Positions 21,143 to 29,135 of a stretch of DNA of 64,000 nt are shown piece by piece. The position numbers and the translations under genes are program-made. Origin of the DNA: Pseudomonas chlororaphis (GTDB taxonomy: Bacteria; Pseudomonadota; Gammaproteobacteria; Pseudomonadales; Pseudomonadaceae); assembly GCF_001921865.1 (NCBI RefSeq), contig NZ_MSCT01000009.1:310001-374000 (forward strand), read 5' to 3'. Under the pieces are notes generated by a model, which worked only from the letters and a program-made list of their open reading frames with translations, did no database searches and had not been told where the DNA came from. Numbering within the stretch: position 1 is the stretch's first letter; each line of letters begins with the position of its first letter.

Positions 21143-22417
21143 ATGAACGCTGCCGTCGACGTTCTGCAATCCAGCCATCGGCATATCAACCGCGACCGCT
21201 TGTGGCAGTCGCTCATGGAACTGGCCAAGCTCGGGGCCACGGTCAAGGGCGGGGTCTGTCGCCTGGCCCTGACCGACCTCGACCGCCAGGCTCGCGACCT
21301 GTTCGTGCAGTGGTGCGAGGAAGCGGGCTGCACGGTCAGCATCGACGGCATTGGCAATATCTTCGCCCGCCGCCCGGGGCGCAACCCGCACCTGCCGCCG
21401 GTGATGACCGGTAGCCATATCGACACCCAGCCCACCGGCGGCAAGTTCGACGGCTGCTTCGGCGTGCTGGCCGGCGTGGAAGTGCTGCGCACCCTCAACG
21501 ACCTCGGGGTGGAAACCGAGGCGCCGCTGGAAGTGGTGGTGTGGACCAACGAAGAAGGTTCGCGCTTCCCGCCGTGCATGATGGGCTCCGGGGTATTCGC
21601 CGAGAAATTCACCCTGGAAGACACCCTGGCCAAGACCGATGCCGAGGGCGTGAGCGTCGGCGCTGCGTTGAACGCCATCGGTTATGCCGGCAGCCGCCAG
21701 GTCAGCGGGCACAAGGTCGGCGCCTACTTCGAAGCGCATATCGAGCAGGGGCCGATCCTCGAGGACGAAAAGAAAACCATAGGCATCGTGCTCGGCGCCC
21801 TGGGCCAGAAATGGTTCGACCTCAAGCTGCGCGGCGTCGAGGCCCACGCTGGCCCGACCCCGATGCACCTGCGCAAGGATGCCCTGGTGGGCGCCGCTGC
21901 TGTGGTAGCCGCGGTCAATCGCGCGGCCCTCGGCCATCAACCCCACGCTTGCGGCACCGTGGGTTGCCTGCAAGCCTACCCAGGCTCGCGCAACGTGATT
22001 CCCGGCGAAGTGCGCATGACCCTGGACTTGCGCCACCTGGAGCCGGCGCGCCTGGACTCGATGATCGCCGAGGTGCGCCAGGTGATCGACAGCACCTGCG
22101 AAGAGCACGGCCTGAGCTTCGAGCTGACGCCCACCGCGGACTTCCCGCCGCTGTATTTCGACAAGGTCTGCGTGGATGCCGTGCGCGACGCGGCGCAAGG
22201 CTTGGGCCTGTCCCATATGGACATCGTCAGCGGCGCCGGCCACGACGCGATTTTCGTCGCCGAACTGGGCCCGGCCGGGATGATCTTCGTGCCCTGCGAA
22301 GGCGGCATCAGCCACAACGAAATCGAAAACGCCGACCCCGACGACCTCGCCGCCGGTTGCGCCGTGCTGCTGCGGGCAATGCTCGCTGCGTCCCACGCCG
22401 TGGCCAAAGGCGCTTGA
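21143..22417 (+). CDS. Zn-dependent N-carbamoyl-beta-alanine amidohydrolase (beta-ureidopropionase type)
   Basis: A 424-residue enzyme of the M20-like hydantoinase/carbamoylase family. Metal and catalytic motifs are clear: TGSHIDTQPTGGKFDG, WTNEEGSRFPP, the GVEAHAGPTPM dimer-domain histidine, and the C-terminal GAGHDAIFVAEL with GGISHNE. It completes reductive pyrimidine breakdown, giving beta-alanine (or beta-aminoisobutyrate), CO2 and ammonia. The start follows GAGGAGATCACC. This matches the gene often called pydC or amaB/hyuC. Confidence 0.93.
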   Translation: MNAAVDVLQSSHRHINRDRLWQSLMELAKLGATVKGGVCRLALTDLDRQARDLFVQWCEEAGCTVSIDGIGNIFARRPGRNPHLPPVMTGSHIDTQPTGGKFDGCFGVLAGVEVLRTLNDLGVETEAPLEVVVWTNEEGSRFPPCMMGSGVFAEKFTLEDTLAKTDAEGVSVGAALNAIGYAGSRQVSGHKVGAYFEAHIEQGPILEDEKKTIGIVLGALGQKWFDLKLRGVEAHAGPTPMHLRKDALVGAAAVVAAVNRAALGHQPHACGTVGCLQAYPGSRNVIPGEVRMTLDLRHLEPARLDSMIAEVRQVIDSTCEEHGLSFELTPTADFPPLYFDKVCVDAVRDAAQGLGLSHMDIVSGAGHDAIFVAELGPAGMIFVPCEGGISHNEIENADPDDLAAGCAVLLRAMLAASHAVAKGA

Positions 22418-22425
22418 CGCTTACC

Positions 22426-22539
22426 TGTAGGAGCGAGCTTGCTCGCGATGAACGTGCGCGCAACGCGGTCCAGCCGGCGGCCCGCGTTAAGGCCTCTGGC
22501 CAATCGCGAGCAATCGAACGTCGACCGGCTGCTCCTACA
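22426..22539. repeat. REPIN with the variant right end
   Basis: The left half is canonical (TGTAGGAGCGAGCTTGCTCG). The right half carries the same extra segment as the repeat at 11148: CGCGAGCAA, then CGAACGTCGACCGG, then GCTCCTACA. Confidence 0.82.
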
Positions 22540-22632
22540 GGATGATGGGGATCGCCATATAGCCTTGCGTTGCTTGGCAGCGGCGACAAGGTGCGTACAC
22601 TGGGCGGATTTCTTCCCATGGACGCGTGAAGC

Positions 22633-23184
22633 ATGCACCGGATGGCGCTCTGTCTGGCCCTGGCCCTCAGCCTGGGCGGTTGTATCGATTACAAATGGGG
22701 TCATGACTGGAAGGCCGATAATCCGCGGGGCTGGCAAGACGCAAGCGTTGTCGGTTTCGACAAAGGCACGGCGTTCCAGCTGGCCTGCGGGGGCAGCCCG
22801 CTGTATGTGAGCGTGGAGACCCACGCCTCCCATCAACTGTTGTCGCTGTTCTTTATCCCGTTGTTTTCCGCCTCGGACGATGACGGCCATGTGCGGATCA
22901 GGGCCAGTCACCCGAGCCTGACGGCATGTACTTCGCCTGGGCAAAACCCTCTGCTGCTGAAGCTGGACAACCAGCCCATTCAGGCTGTCGGCTTCCCGCT
23001 GCGCAGCGGCGAAGGCCTGTGCATCATCAACCTGGACCCGCGCGAGTTGCAGGGCGAGCAGTTGTCGATCGAGGTCAACCCGGCCGCGCTGCCCTGCGCG
23101 GTGGCGCCGATGACCCTGAAAAAGGACCGCTTCTTTTGCCTGCGAGCTACAACGTTCGGCGGCTCGACGCCGTGCGGCCGGTAG
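22633..23184 (+). CDS. Hypothetical secreted lipoprotein
   Basis: A 183-residue protein, or 180 from the second ATG at 22642. A short hydrophobic signal (MALCLALALSLGGC) ends in a lipobox LGGC, so the mature protein would be anchored by its first cysteine. Six further cysteines lie in the mature part (GGSPL after AC, TACTSP, GLCIIN, LPCAVAP, FFCLR, TPCGR), which suggests disulfides in the periplasm. I do not recognise a domain. Its 3' end lies just upstream of a tandem intergenic repeat. Confidence 0.7.
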   Translation: MHRMALCLALALSLGGCIDYKWGHDWKADNPRGWQDASVVGFDKGTAFQLACGGSPLYVSVETHASHQLLSLFFIPLFSASDDDGHVRIRASHPSLTACTSPGQNPLLLKLDNQPIQAVGFPLRSGEGLCIINLDPRELQGEQLSIEVNPAALPCAVAPMTLKKDRFFCLRATTFGGSTPCGR

Positions 23185-23187
23185 CCG

Positions 23188-23466
23188 AAAAGCAAGGCCC
23201 TGCGGGCCTTTTCGCAGCCTCGCAGGCTCGGCAGCGGCTACAGGCTCCGTGGCGAGCCGCGGTTTTTGTAGCCGCTGCCTCAGGCTGCGCACGCCCGGCA
23301 CGGGCGCGGCGGTAGCGGGGTGGATAGAGGTCTGATGGCTGATCGCAAAGCAAGGCCCTGCGGGCCTTTTCGCAGCCTCGCGGGCTCGGCAGCGGCTACA
23401 GGCTCCGTGGCGAGCCGCGGTTTTTGTAGCCGCTGCCGCAGGCTGCGCACGCCCGGCACGGGCGCA
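23188..23466. repeat. Tandem duplication, 159-bp period, of the GTAGCCGCTGCC repeat family
   Basis: The block 23188-23307 (AAAGCAAGGCCCTGCGGGCC through CCCGGCACGGGCGC) recurs at 23347-23466 with only a few changes, giving a 159-bp period. Each unit holds GCAGCCTCGCAGGCTCGGCA and TTTTTGTAGCCGCTGCC, the arms of the same palindromic family as at 14296 and 28646. The 406-bp gap otherwise shows only an AT-rich promoter-like stretch (23500-23560). Confidence 0.85.
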
Positions 23467-23590
23467 GGGGAGGCAGGGTCGAGGTAGAGCTTTCGGCCGA
23501 ACCTAAGCTAATTCCTAAAAAGTATTTATTTTTAAATTCTTAGATCGATTAGCTTTTAGCGACTTTCCCGTCCGCCAGAAGGTCCGCCCC

Positions 23591-24559
23591 ATGCGCCTGC
23601 CCTTTGCTTTGCGTCGTAGCTTGTCGATCACCGCCCTGGCCGGTCTGGCGCTGGGCATGGCCCTGAATGCCCAGGCCGATACCGACCTGCGCATCGGCTA
23701 CCAGAAATCCTCGACCCTGCTGGCGGTGCTCAAGGCCCAGGGCACCTTGGAAAAACAACTGGCGGGGCAGGGCGTGAAGATCTCCTGGCACGAGTTCACC
23801 AGCGGTTTGCCGCTGGCGGAATCGCTGAACGTGGGCAATGTCGATATCAGCGCCGACGTCGCCGACACCGTGCCGGTATTCGCCCAGGCCGCCGGCGCCA
23901 AGCTGACCTATTTCGCCACGGAAACCCCGTCGCCCGCCGCGCAATCCATCGTCATTCCCAAGGACTCACCCCTCAAGACCCTGGCCGACCTCAAGGGCAA
24001 GCGCATTGCCGTGACCAAGGCCGCCGGCAGCCATTACTTGCTGATCGCCGCGTTGCGCGACGCCGGCCTGGGGTTCGCCGATATCCAGCCGGTGTACCTG
24101 ACCCCGGCCGATGGCCGCGCGGCCCTGGAAACCGCCAAGGTCGATGCCTGGGTCACCTGGGAACCCTTCGTCGCCAGCGCCCAGCGCCAGCAGGGCGCGC
24201 GGGTGTTGCACGACGGCCAGGGGCTGGCCAGTTACCGGCGCTATTACCTGGCGTCCAACGACTACGCCAAGGCCCATCCGGAGGTGTTGCAGCAGGTGTT
24301 CGCCGAGTTGCAGAAGACCGGTACCTGGGTCAAGGCGCACCCGGCCGAGGCGGCGAAACTGCTCGGCCCGCTGTGGGGCAACCTCGATGCGCCGACCGTG
24401 GAACTGGCCAACAGCCGGCGCACCTACAAGGTGGAAACGGTGCAGCCGGACGCGTTGGGCGAACAGCAGAAAATCGCCGACGCTTTCTACCAGGAAAAAC
24501 TCCTGCCCAAGCCGGTGGACGCCCGCGCGGTGCAATTGTGGAGCCCTACGCGTTTGTGA
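23591..24559 (+). CDS. Aliphatic sulfonate-type ABC transporter substrate-binding protein (SsuA-like)
   Basis: A 322-residue periplasmic protein. The signal peptide of about 29 residues ends NAQA, and the mature part begins DTDLRIGYQKSSTLL. FTSGLPLAESLNVGNVDISA and VAVTKAAGSHYLL-type segments are those of SsuA/TauA-like sulfonate binding proteins. The AT-rich stretch just upstream (23500-23560, CTAATTCCTAAAAAGTATTT) resembles promoters of sulfate-starvation genes in Pseudomonas by composition. It is the first gene of a unit with a fused ABC protein, a betaine-type binding protein and MsrA, an unusual partnership. Confidence 0.85.
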   Translation: MRLPFALRRSLSITALAGLALGMALNAQADTDLRIGYQKSSTLLAVLKAQGTLEKQLAGQGVKISWHEFTSGLPLAESLNVGNVDISADVADTVPVFAQAAGAKLTYFATETPSPAAQSIVIPKDSPLKTLADLKGKRIAVTKAAGSHYLLIAALRDAGLGFADIQPVYLTPADGRAALETAKVDAWVTWEPFVASAQRQQGARVLHDGQGLASYRRYYLASNDYAKAHPEVLQQVFAELQKTGTWVKAHPAEAAKLLGPLWGNLDAPTVELANSRRTYKVETVQPDALGEQQKIADAFYQEKLLPKPVDARAVQLWSPTRL

Positions 24560-24639
24560 TCGTGCGCGCCGCGCACCCATAACCCTTTTTGTTTTTCACC
24601 GCCGGCCACGCGATCCCGCGCCCGGCGTCAGGAGTTTCT

Positions 24640-26712
24640 GTGTCTGCCGTTCACCCTCAAGCGGCGTTTGCCGTTGCTGCCTCGCCCGCCGCGCCACCGA
24701 TCGACGCCGAAGTGGTGCTGGAACTGCGCAACCTGAGCAAGCACTACAGCCGCCGTGCCCAGGCCTCGAAAGCGGCGGTGGAGCAGGTCAGCCTGCAGGT
24801 TCGCCGCGGCGAAGTGCTGTGCCTGATGGGCACCTCCGGCAGCGGCAAGTCCACCTTGCTGCGGCACATCAACCGGCTGATCGAACCCAGCAGCGGCGAA
24901 GTGTTGATCGACGGCGCGGCCATCAGCCAACTCTCGGCCCAGGCGCTGCGCACTCTGCGTTCGCGGCGCATCGGCATGGTCTTCCAGCACTTCGGCCTGT
25001 TGCCCCACCGCACGGTGCGCGACAACGTCGCCTTGCCCCTGGAGCTGCGCGGCGAAGCCGAAGCCCTGCGCCACGCCGCGGCCGACGTGCAGCTCAAGGC
25101 CATGGGCCTGGACGGCTGGGGCGAGCACTACCCCCACGAGCTGTCGGGCGGCATGCAGCAGCGGGTCGGCCTGGCCCGGGCGCTGGTCAGCGAGCCGGAC
25201 ATCCTGCTGATGGACGAACCCTTCAGCGCCCTCGACCCGACCATCCGCCGCGACCTGCAACGCCACTTTCTTGAGGTGGTGCGCCAGCGCGGCATTACCA
25301 CCTTGTTGGTCACCCACGACCCGGCGGAAGCCCTGCGCCTGGCCGACCGCATCGCGGTGTTGCGCCAGGGCCGGCTGATCCAGCTGGGCACGCCCACGCA
25401 ACTGCTGGAGCAGCCGGCGGACGCCGAAGTCGCGGACTTCTTTCAGGAGCACGGCGCGCGCAGTGACACCGTTGCCGTGGCCCCTGTCGCTTCGGCTGAA
25501 ACAGCGCTGGCCGCGGCCTCCGTGCGCCCGGGATTTTCCTTCTGGCAGGCGCTGTTGCTGGGGCCGGCAGCCTTGGCCGCCAGCGGGCATGGCGCCCTCT
25601 ATTGGCTGGGCTTCGCCCTGGAGTTGGCGGCGGTGAGTGCCGTGGGGCAGTGGTTGGCGACCGCCAGCCTGACCTGGGGCGGGTTGGCGATGCTCGGCCT
25701 GCTGTTCAGCCGCCTGCTCAGCGTGACCCTGGCCCGCCAGCCGAGCCGCCAGGGCCGTTCCGACTGGCGCTTGCCATGGCTGGTGTTGCTGCTGTGCCAG
25801 GCCCTGGTGCTGTGGCGGGTGGTGGCCGTCGACGCCAGCGGCCCCTGGCTGCAATTTCCCGCCGACCGCCAGGCGCTGCTGGGCACCGCGGCGGCCATCG
25901 ACCAGTTGATCGGCTGGTCCCAGGTCACCTTCGAAAGCACCTTCGTCGGCGTGATCGTCGCCGTGCGCACGGTGATCGAGAGCATCGAAAGCCTGCTCGG
26001 CTGGCTGCCCTGGCCGGTGCCGGCCCTGGCCCTGGTGCTGTTGGCCTGGCGCAGCGCCGGCTGGGCCCTGGCCCTGACCAGCGCGGTGGCCTTGCTCTAT
26101 ATCGGCCTGTTCGGTTTCTGGGAGCGGACCATCGCCACCCTGGCCCTGGTGGGTTCCTCGGTGCTGCTGTCGCTGCTGCTCGGCGTCCCCACCGGCATTC
26201 TCCTGGCCAAGCGTGCCCTGGCGCGGCGGCTGATCACCCCGTTGCTGGACGTGATGCAGACCCTGCCGACCTTTGTGTACCTGATCCCGGCGGTGGCGTT
26301 CTTCTCGGTGGGCAAGACCCCGGCGGTGATCGCCACGGTGATCTTCGCCCTGGCGCCGATGATCCGCCTGACCGCCCTAGGCATCCGGGAAGTGCCCAAG
26401 AGCGCGGTCGAAGCAGCCCTGGCCCATGGCGCCACGCCGTGGCAGATCCTGACCAAGGTCGAGCTGCCCCTGGCCGCCGGTTCCCTGTTGCTGGGGATCA
26501 ACCAGACCCTGGTGATGAGCCTGTCGATGGTGGTGGTCGCCGCGCTGATCGGCGCCGGCGGCCTGGGCTACGACGTGATGACCGCGCTGCGCAATATCAA
26601 GGGCGGCGAGGGCATGTTGGCCGGGATGGCCATCGTGTTCTGCGCGCTGATTCCCGACCGCATCATTCAAGCGACCCTGCGCCAGCGGGATCGCGCCTTT
26701 TCGCACAAGTGA
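24640..26712 (+). CDS. Fused ABC transporter: ATPase plus permease in one chain (ProV-ProW/OpuA type)
   Basis: A 690-residue protein from a GTG at 24640 that follows AGGAG; an upstream ATG at 24589 lacks a ribosome site. Residues about 25-270 are an ABC ATPase (Walker A GTSGSGKST at 64-72, signature LSGGMQQRVGLARAL from 168, Walker B ILLMDEP). From about 320 on it is a multi-helix permease, ending with the ProW-like domain that carries the EAA-type loop (AVEAALAHGATPWQILTKVE). In most relatives these are two proteins. It should import a quaternary amine, sulfonium or sulfonate with the binding proteins either side. Confidence 0.88.
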   Translation: MSAVHPQAAFAVAASPAAPPIDAEVVLELRNLSKHYSRRAQASKAAVEQVSLQVRRGEVLCLMGTSGSGKSTLLRHINRLIEPSSGEVLIDGAAISQLSAQALRTLRSRRIGMVFQHFGLLPHRTVRDNVALPLELRGEAEALRHAAADVQLKAMGLDGWGEHYPHELSGGMQQRVGLARALVSEPDILLMDEPFSALDPTIRRDLQRHFLEVVRQRGITTLLVTHDPAEALRLADRIAVLRQGRLIQLGTPTQLLEQPADAEVADFFQEHGARSDTVAVAPVASAETALAAASVRPGFSFWQALLLGPAALAASGHGALYWLGFALELAAVSAVGQWLATASLTWGGLAMLGLLFSRLLSVTLARQPSRQGRSDWRLPWLVLLLCQALVLWRVVAVDASGPWLQFPADRQALLGTAAAIDQLIGWSQVTFESTFVGVIVAVRTVIESIESLLGWLPWPVPALALVLLAWRSAGWALALTSAVALLYIGLFGFWERTIATLALVGSSVLLSLLLGVPTGILLAKRALARRLITPLLDVMQTLPTFVYLIPAVAFFSVGKTPAVIATVIFALAPMIRLTALGIREVPKSAVEAALAHGATPWQILTKVELPLAAGSLLLGINQTLVMSLSMVVVAALIGAGGLGYDVMTALRNIKGGEGMLAGMAIVFCALIPDRIIQATLRQRDRAFSHK

Positions 26713-26720
26713 GGTGTTCC

Positions 26721-27764
26721 TTGAGTCATTCCATTTTCCGTACCCTCGGCGCCGCCGCGCTGTTGCTGGGGCTGGCCCTGCCGGCCTTGGCCAAGGACAA
26801 GATCGTCATCGGCGAACAGAACTGGACCGGCGCCATCGCCATCCAGAACATCCTCGGCGAGGTGATCAAGAGCCGCCTCGACGGCGACGTGTCGTACCTG
26901 GCCGGCGACATCCCGGTGCTGTTCGCCGCCGCGGCCAAGGGCGACGGCTCGGTGGACGTGCTCACCGATATCTGGCTGCCCAACCAGTCCGCCGCCTGGG
27001 CCAAGTACGTCACCGGCGGCACCCGCTCGCTGGTGCCGAACAAGCAGCCGTACCTCGGGGTGCAGGGCTTCTATATTCCCGGCTACCTGCAAGACAAATA
27101 CGGCGTGAAGTCGGTCTACGACCTGCAAAAGCCGGAAGTGGCCAAGCTCTTCGAGCCCCTGGGCGGCGGCAAGGCGCAACTGCTGGTGGGCCCGGCGGGC
27201 TGGGAGTCGACCTATATCGGTGAGATCAAGGCCAAGGATTTCGGTTTCGCCGACAAGTTCGAGTCGGTGTCCACCGAAGCCGCGGTGACCTACGCCAAGC
27301 TCGCCGCGGCCTACAAAGCCCAGCGCGGCGTGGTGTTCTACGCCTACACCCCGGACTGGATTTTCTCCGCCTTCGACCTGCGCCGCCTGGACGAGCCGGC
27401 GTTCGACGGCTACGCCCAGGACAACAAGAAGGGCGACCCGCTGTACAAGGCCGACGGCTGCTGGAAATTCGTCAGCCCGACGGTGGATGCCGACTGGCTG
27501 AACCAGAGCAAGATCACCTGCGCCTACCCGGACGCCCGGGTCTATGTGCTGGCCTCCACCGCCCTGCAAAAACGCGCGCCGCGGATCGCCGCCTTCCTGG
27601 AAAACTTCAGTATCGACCCGCAGTCGCTCAATGACCTGATCCTCACGATCGAGAAGGAGCAACAGCCGGCGGCGCAAGCGGCCAAGGCCTGGGTGGCGGC
27701 CCATCCGCAGGTCGTCGACGGTTGGCTGGGCGCCAGCGGCGAGAAAGTGGGGGCGGCGCAATGA
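26721..27764 (+). CDS. Glycine betaine/choline-type ABC substrate-binding protein (ProX/OpuAC-like)
   Basis: A 347-residue protein from a TTG start at 26721, with GAGGTG upstream; no ATG or GTG gives a proper signal peptide. The signal peptide of about 22 residues ends ALPALA, and the mature part starts KDKIVIGEQNWTGAIA. DIWLPNQSAAWAKYV, GFYIPGYLQDKYG and LLVGPAGWESTYIGE fit the OpuAC/ProX fold with aromatic ligand box residues. It lies 8 bp after the fused ABC gene and overlaps msrA by four bases. Confidence 0.85.
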   Translation: MSHSIFRTLGAAALLLGLALPALAKDKIVIGEQNWTGAIAIQNILGEVIKSRLDGDVSYLAGDIPVLFAAAAKGDGSVDVLTDIWLPNQSAAWAKYVTGGTRSLVPNKQPYLGVQGFYIPGYLQDKYGVKSVYDLQKPEVAKLFEPLGGGKAQLLVGPAGWESTYIGEIKAKDFGFADKFESVSTEAAVTYAKLAAAYKAQRGVVFYAYTPDWIFSAFDLRRLDEPAFDGYAQDNKKGDPLYKADGCWKFVSPTVDADWLNQSKITCAYPDARVYVLASTALQKRAPRIAAFLENFSIDPQSLNDLILTIEKEQQPAAQAAKAWVAAHPQVVDGWLGASGEKVGAAQ

Positions 27765-28225
27765 CTGGGGAACCGGTGAAAAGCATCGAGCAGGCGACCT
27801 TCGGCGCCGGCTGCTTCTGGGGTGCCGAAGCGGCGTTCCTGGCGCTGCCCGGGGTGTTGGACAGCCGGGTGGGCTATGCCTCGGAGCTGGGGGACGAGTC
27901 GATCCGGATCGAGGTGGTGCAGGTGGATTTCGACCCGCGGGTGATGGGCTATTCAAGCCTGATCGAGCATTTCTGGGATTTGCATGATCCGACGTCGGTG
28001 GATCGGCAGGGGGAACATGGCGGGGCGAAATATCGTTCGGCGATTTTTCATACCGGGGTGGAGCAGGCCGAGCAGGCGCGGGCGGCCAAGGTGGCCCTGC
28101 AGGGTTCGGGGCGGCTTGATAAACCGGTGGTGACGGTGGTTGTGCCGTTGGGGCGGTTTGAGTTGGCGGATGAGGTGCATCAGCGGTATCTGGAGAGGAA
28201 TGGGTTGAGTAGTTGCCATATCTGA
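27761..28225 (+). CDS. msrA: Peptide-methionine (S)-S-oxide reductase MsrA, short form
   Basis: A 154-residue MsrA. The catalytic motif GAGCFWGAEAAF (Cys18) is followed by GYASELGDESIRIEVVQVDF and HFWDLHDPTSVDRQG. It reduces S-methionine sulfoxide. The ATG overlaps the stop of the betaine-type binding-protein gene (ATGA), so it is translationally coupled to an ABC importer, which suggests work on imported sulfoxides or protection of the transporter. The C-terminus lacks the usual extended tail; resolving cysteines may be limited to the one near the end (SSCHI). Confidence 0.88.
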   Translation: MTGEPVKSIEQATFGAGCFWGAEAAFLALPGVLDSRVGYASELGDESIRIEVVQVDFDPRVMGYSSLIEHFWDLHDPTSVDRQGEHGGAKYRSAIFHTGVEQAEQARAAKVALQGSGRLDKPVVTVVVPLGRFELADEVHQRYLERNGLSSCHI

Positions 28226-28275
28226 GGTACTGGGGGCTGTTTCGCCCTTGTCCCGCCACGTTTTATTGGCTTTTC

Positions 28276-28612
28276 TGTAGGAGCGAAGCTTGCTCGCGAT
28301 GGCGTCGGTTCTGGCGCTGCAATTTTTGGATGGGGGACATATCCATTTCTGCGGTCACGGCGGCTTATGGTTTCGCCCTTACGGCGAGTCCCTTTTTACA
28401 AACGCCTAAAAAGGAACCAAAAACGCTTGCCCCTCCATTCGGTGCCTCGCTAGTGCTCGGCATGCCCTCACTCCGGTCTTGCTCCGGGGGCCGCCGCGAG
28501 GGGCCATCCCTGGCCCCGCGCGGCTACCTCGGCATCCCTGCCGAGGTGCCCCCTGCGCAAGACCTGCGTTCGGCCTCTGGGAACGGGGCGGGGTGGATCA
28601 AGATCAAAAGCC
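28276..28612. repeat. Large intergenic repeat block, copy B
   Basis: This is the first third of a 910-bp gene-free gap. It starts with a REP-like TGTAGGAGCGAAGCTTGCTC and is nearly identical to the block at 13929-14268, including the CCTCACTCCGGTCTTGCTCC and CTACCTCGGCATCCCTGCCG segments. Spacer positions differ by small changes only. Confidence 0.85.
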
Positions 28613-28645
28613 GGCGCTGGCGCGACCTACCGGTCGGCGCGGAAC

Positions 28646-28791
28646 CTGTAGCCGCTGCCGAGCTTGCGAGGCTGCGTACGAGTCCGAAGGACTCGCCAAA
28701 CCTGCCCACGCGGTTTATCAGGGAAAACGCAGTGCCTGGTTTCGCGACTGCTTCGCAGCCGTACGCAGCCTCGCAGGCTCGGCAGCGGCTA
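28646..28791. repeat. Palindromic element with 79-bp core, orientation 2
   Basis: The inner inverted repeats CGAGGCTGCGTACG (28667-28680) and CGTACGCAGCCTCG (28760-28773) enclose 79 bp. Read as reverse complement, this core matches the core at 14329-14407 (shared AAACCAGGCAC and GTGGGCAGGTTTGGCGAG), while the flanking arms keep the same orientation as in the other copy. Confidence 0.85.
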
Positions 28792-28869
28792 CCGGAACCG
28801 CATCCAGCTTCAGGCCGTCCGGAAGGCCGCCGTCTTGCTTTTGATTTTGATCTCAGCGCCCCGTTAACC

Positions 28870-29112
28870 ACGATGGCCGAACGCAGGCATTGAGCCGTGG
28901 GCAACCCGGCAGGACGCCGGGTTAGCCGCACGGGGCCAGGGATGGCCCCTTGCGGCGGCCCACGGATCAATGCCGGAGAGAGGGCATGCCGAGCCTAGGC
29001 GAGGCACCGAGTGGAGGGGCAAGAGCGTTTTGGTTACTTTGGCGCTCTTCCAAAGTGACCCGCCGTAAGGGCGGAACCCTAAGTAGCCGTGACCGCAGCA
29101 ACGGATATGTAC
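28870..29112. repeat. Large repeat block, inverted partial copy C
   Basis: Read on the minus strand this stretch matches the left part of copies A and B. CCGCCGTAAGGGCGGAACCC, CCGCAGCAACGGATATGT and GGGCATGCCGAGCCTAGGCG are reverse complements of landmarks there. With copy B it forms a widely spaced inverted repeat across the gap, ending just before the outer-membrane factor gene. Confidence 0.75.
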
Positions 29113-29135
29113 TCCAGAAAACAGGCTTACAGGCG

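Noticed and set aside
28213..28970. Overlapping frames of 120-226 codons inside the large repeat block
   Set aside because: They read through REP and repeat sequence, occur on both strands at once and repeat the same pseudo-peptides as at 13984-14596.
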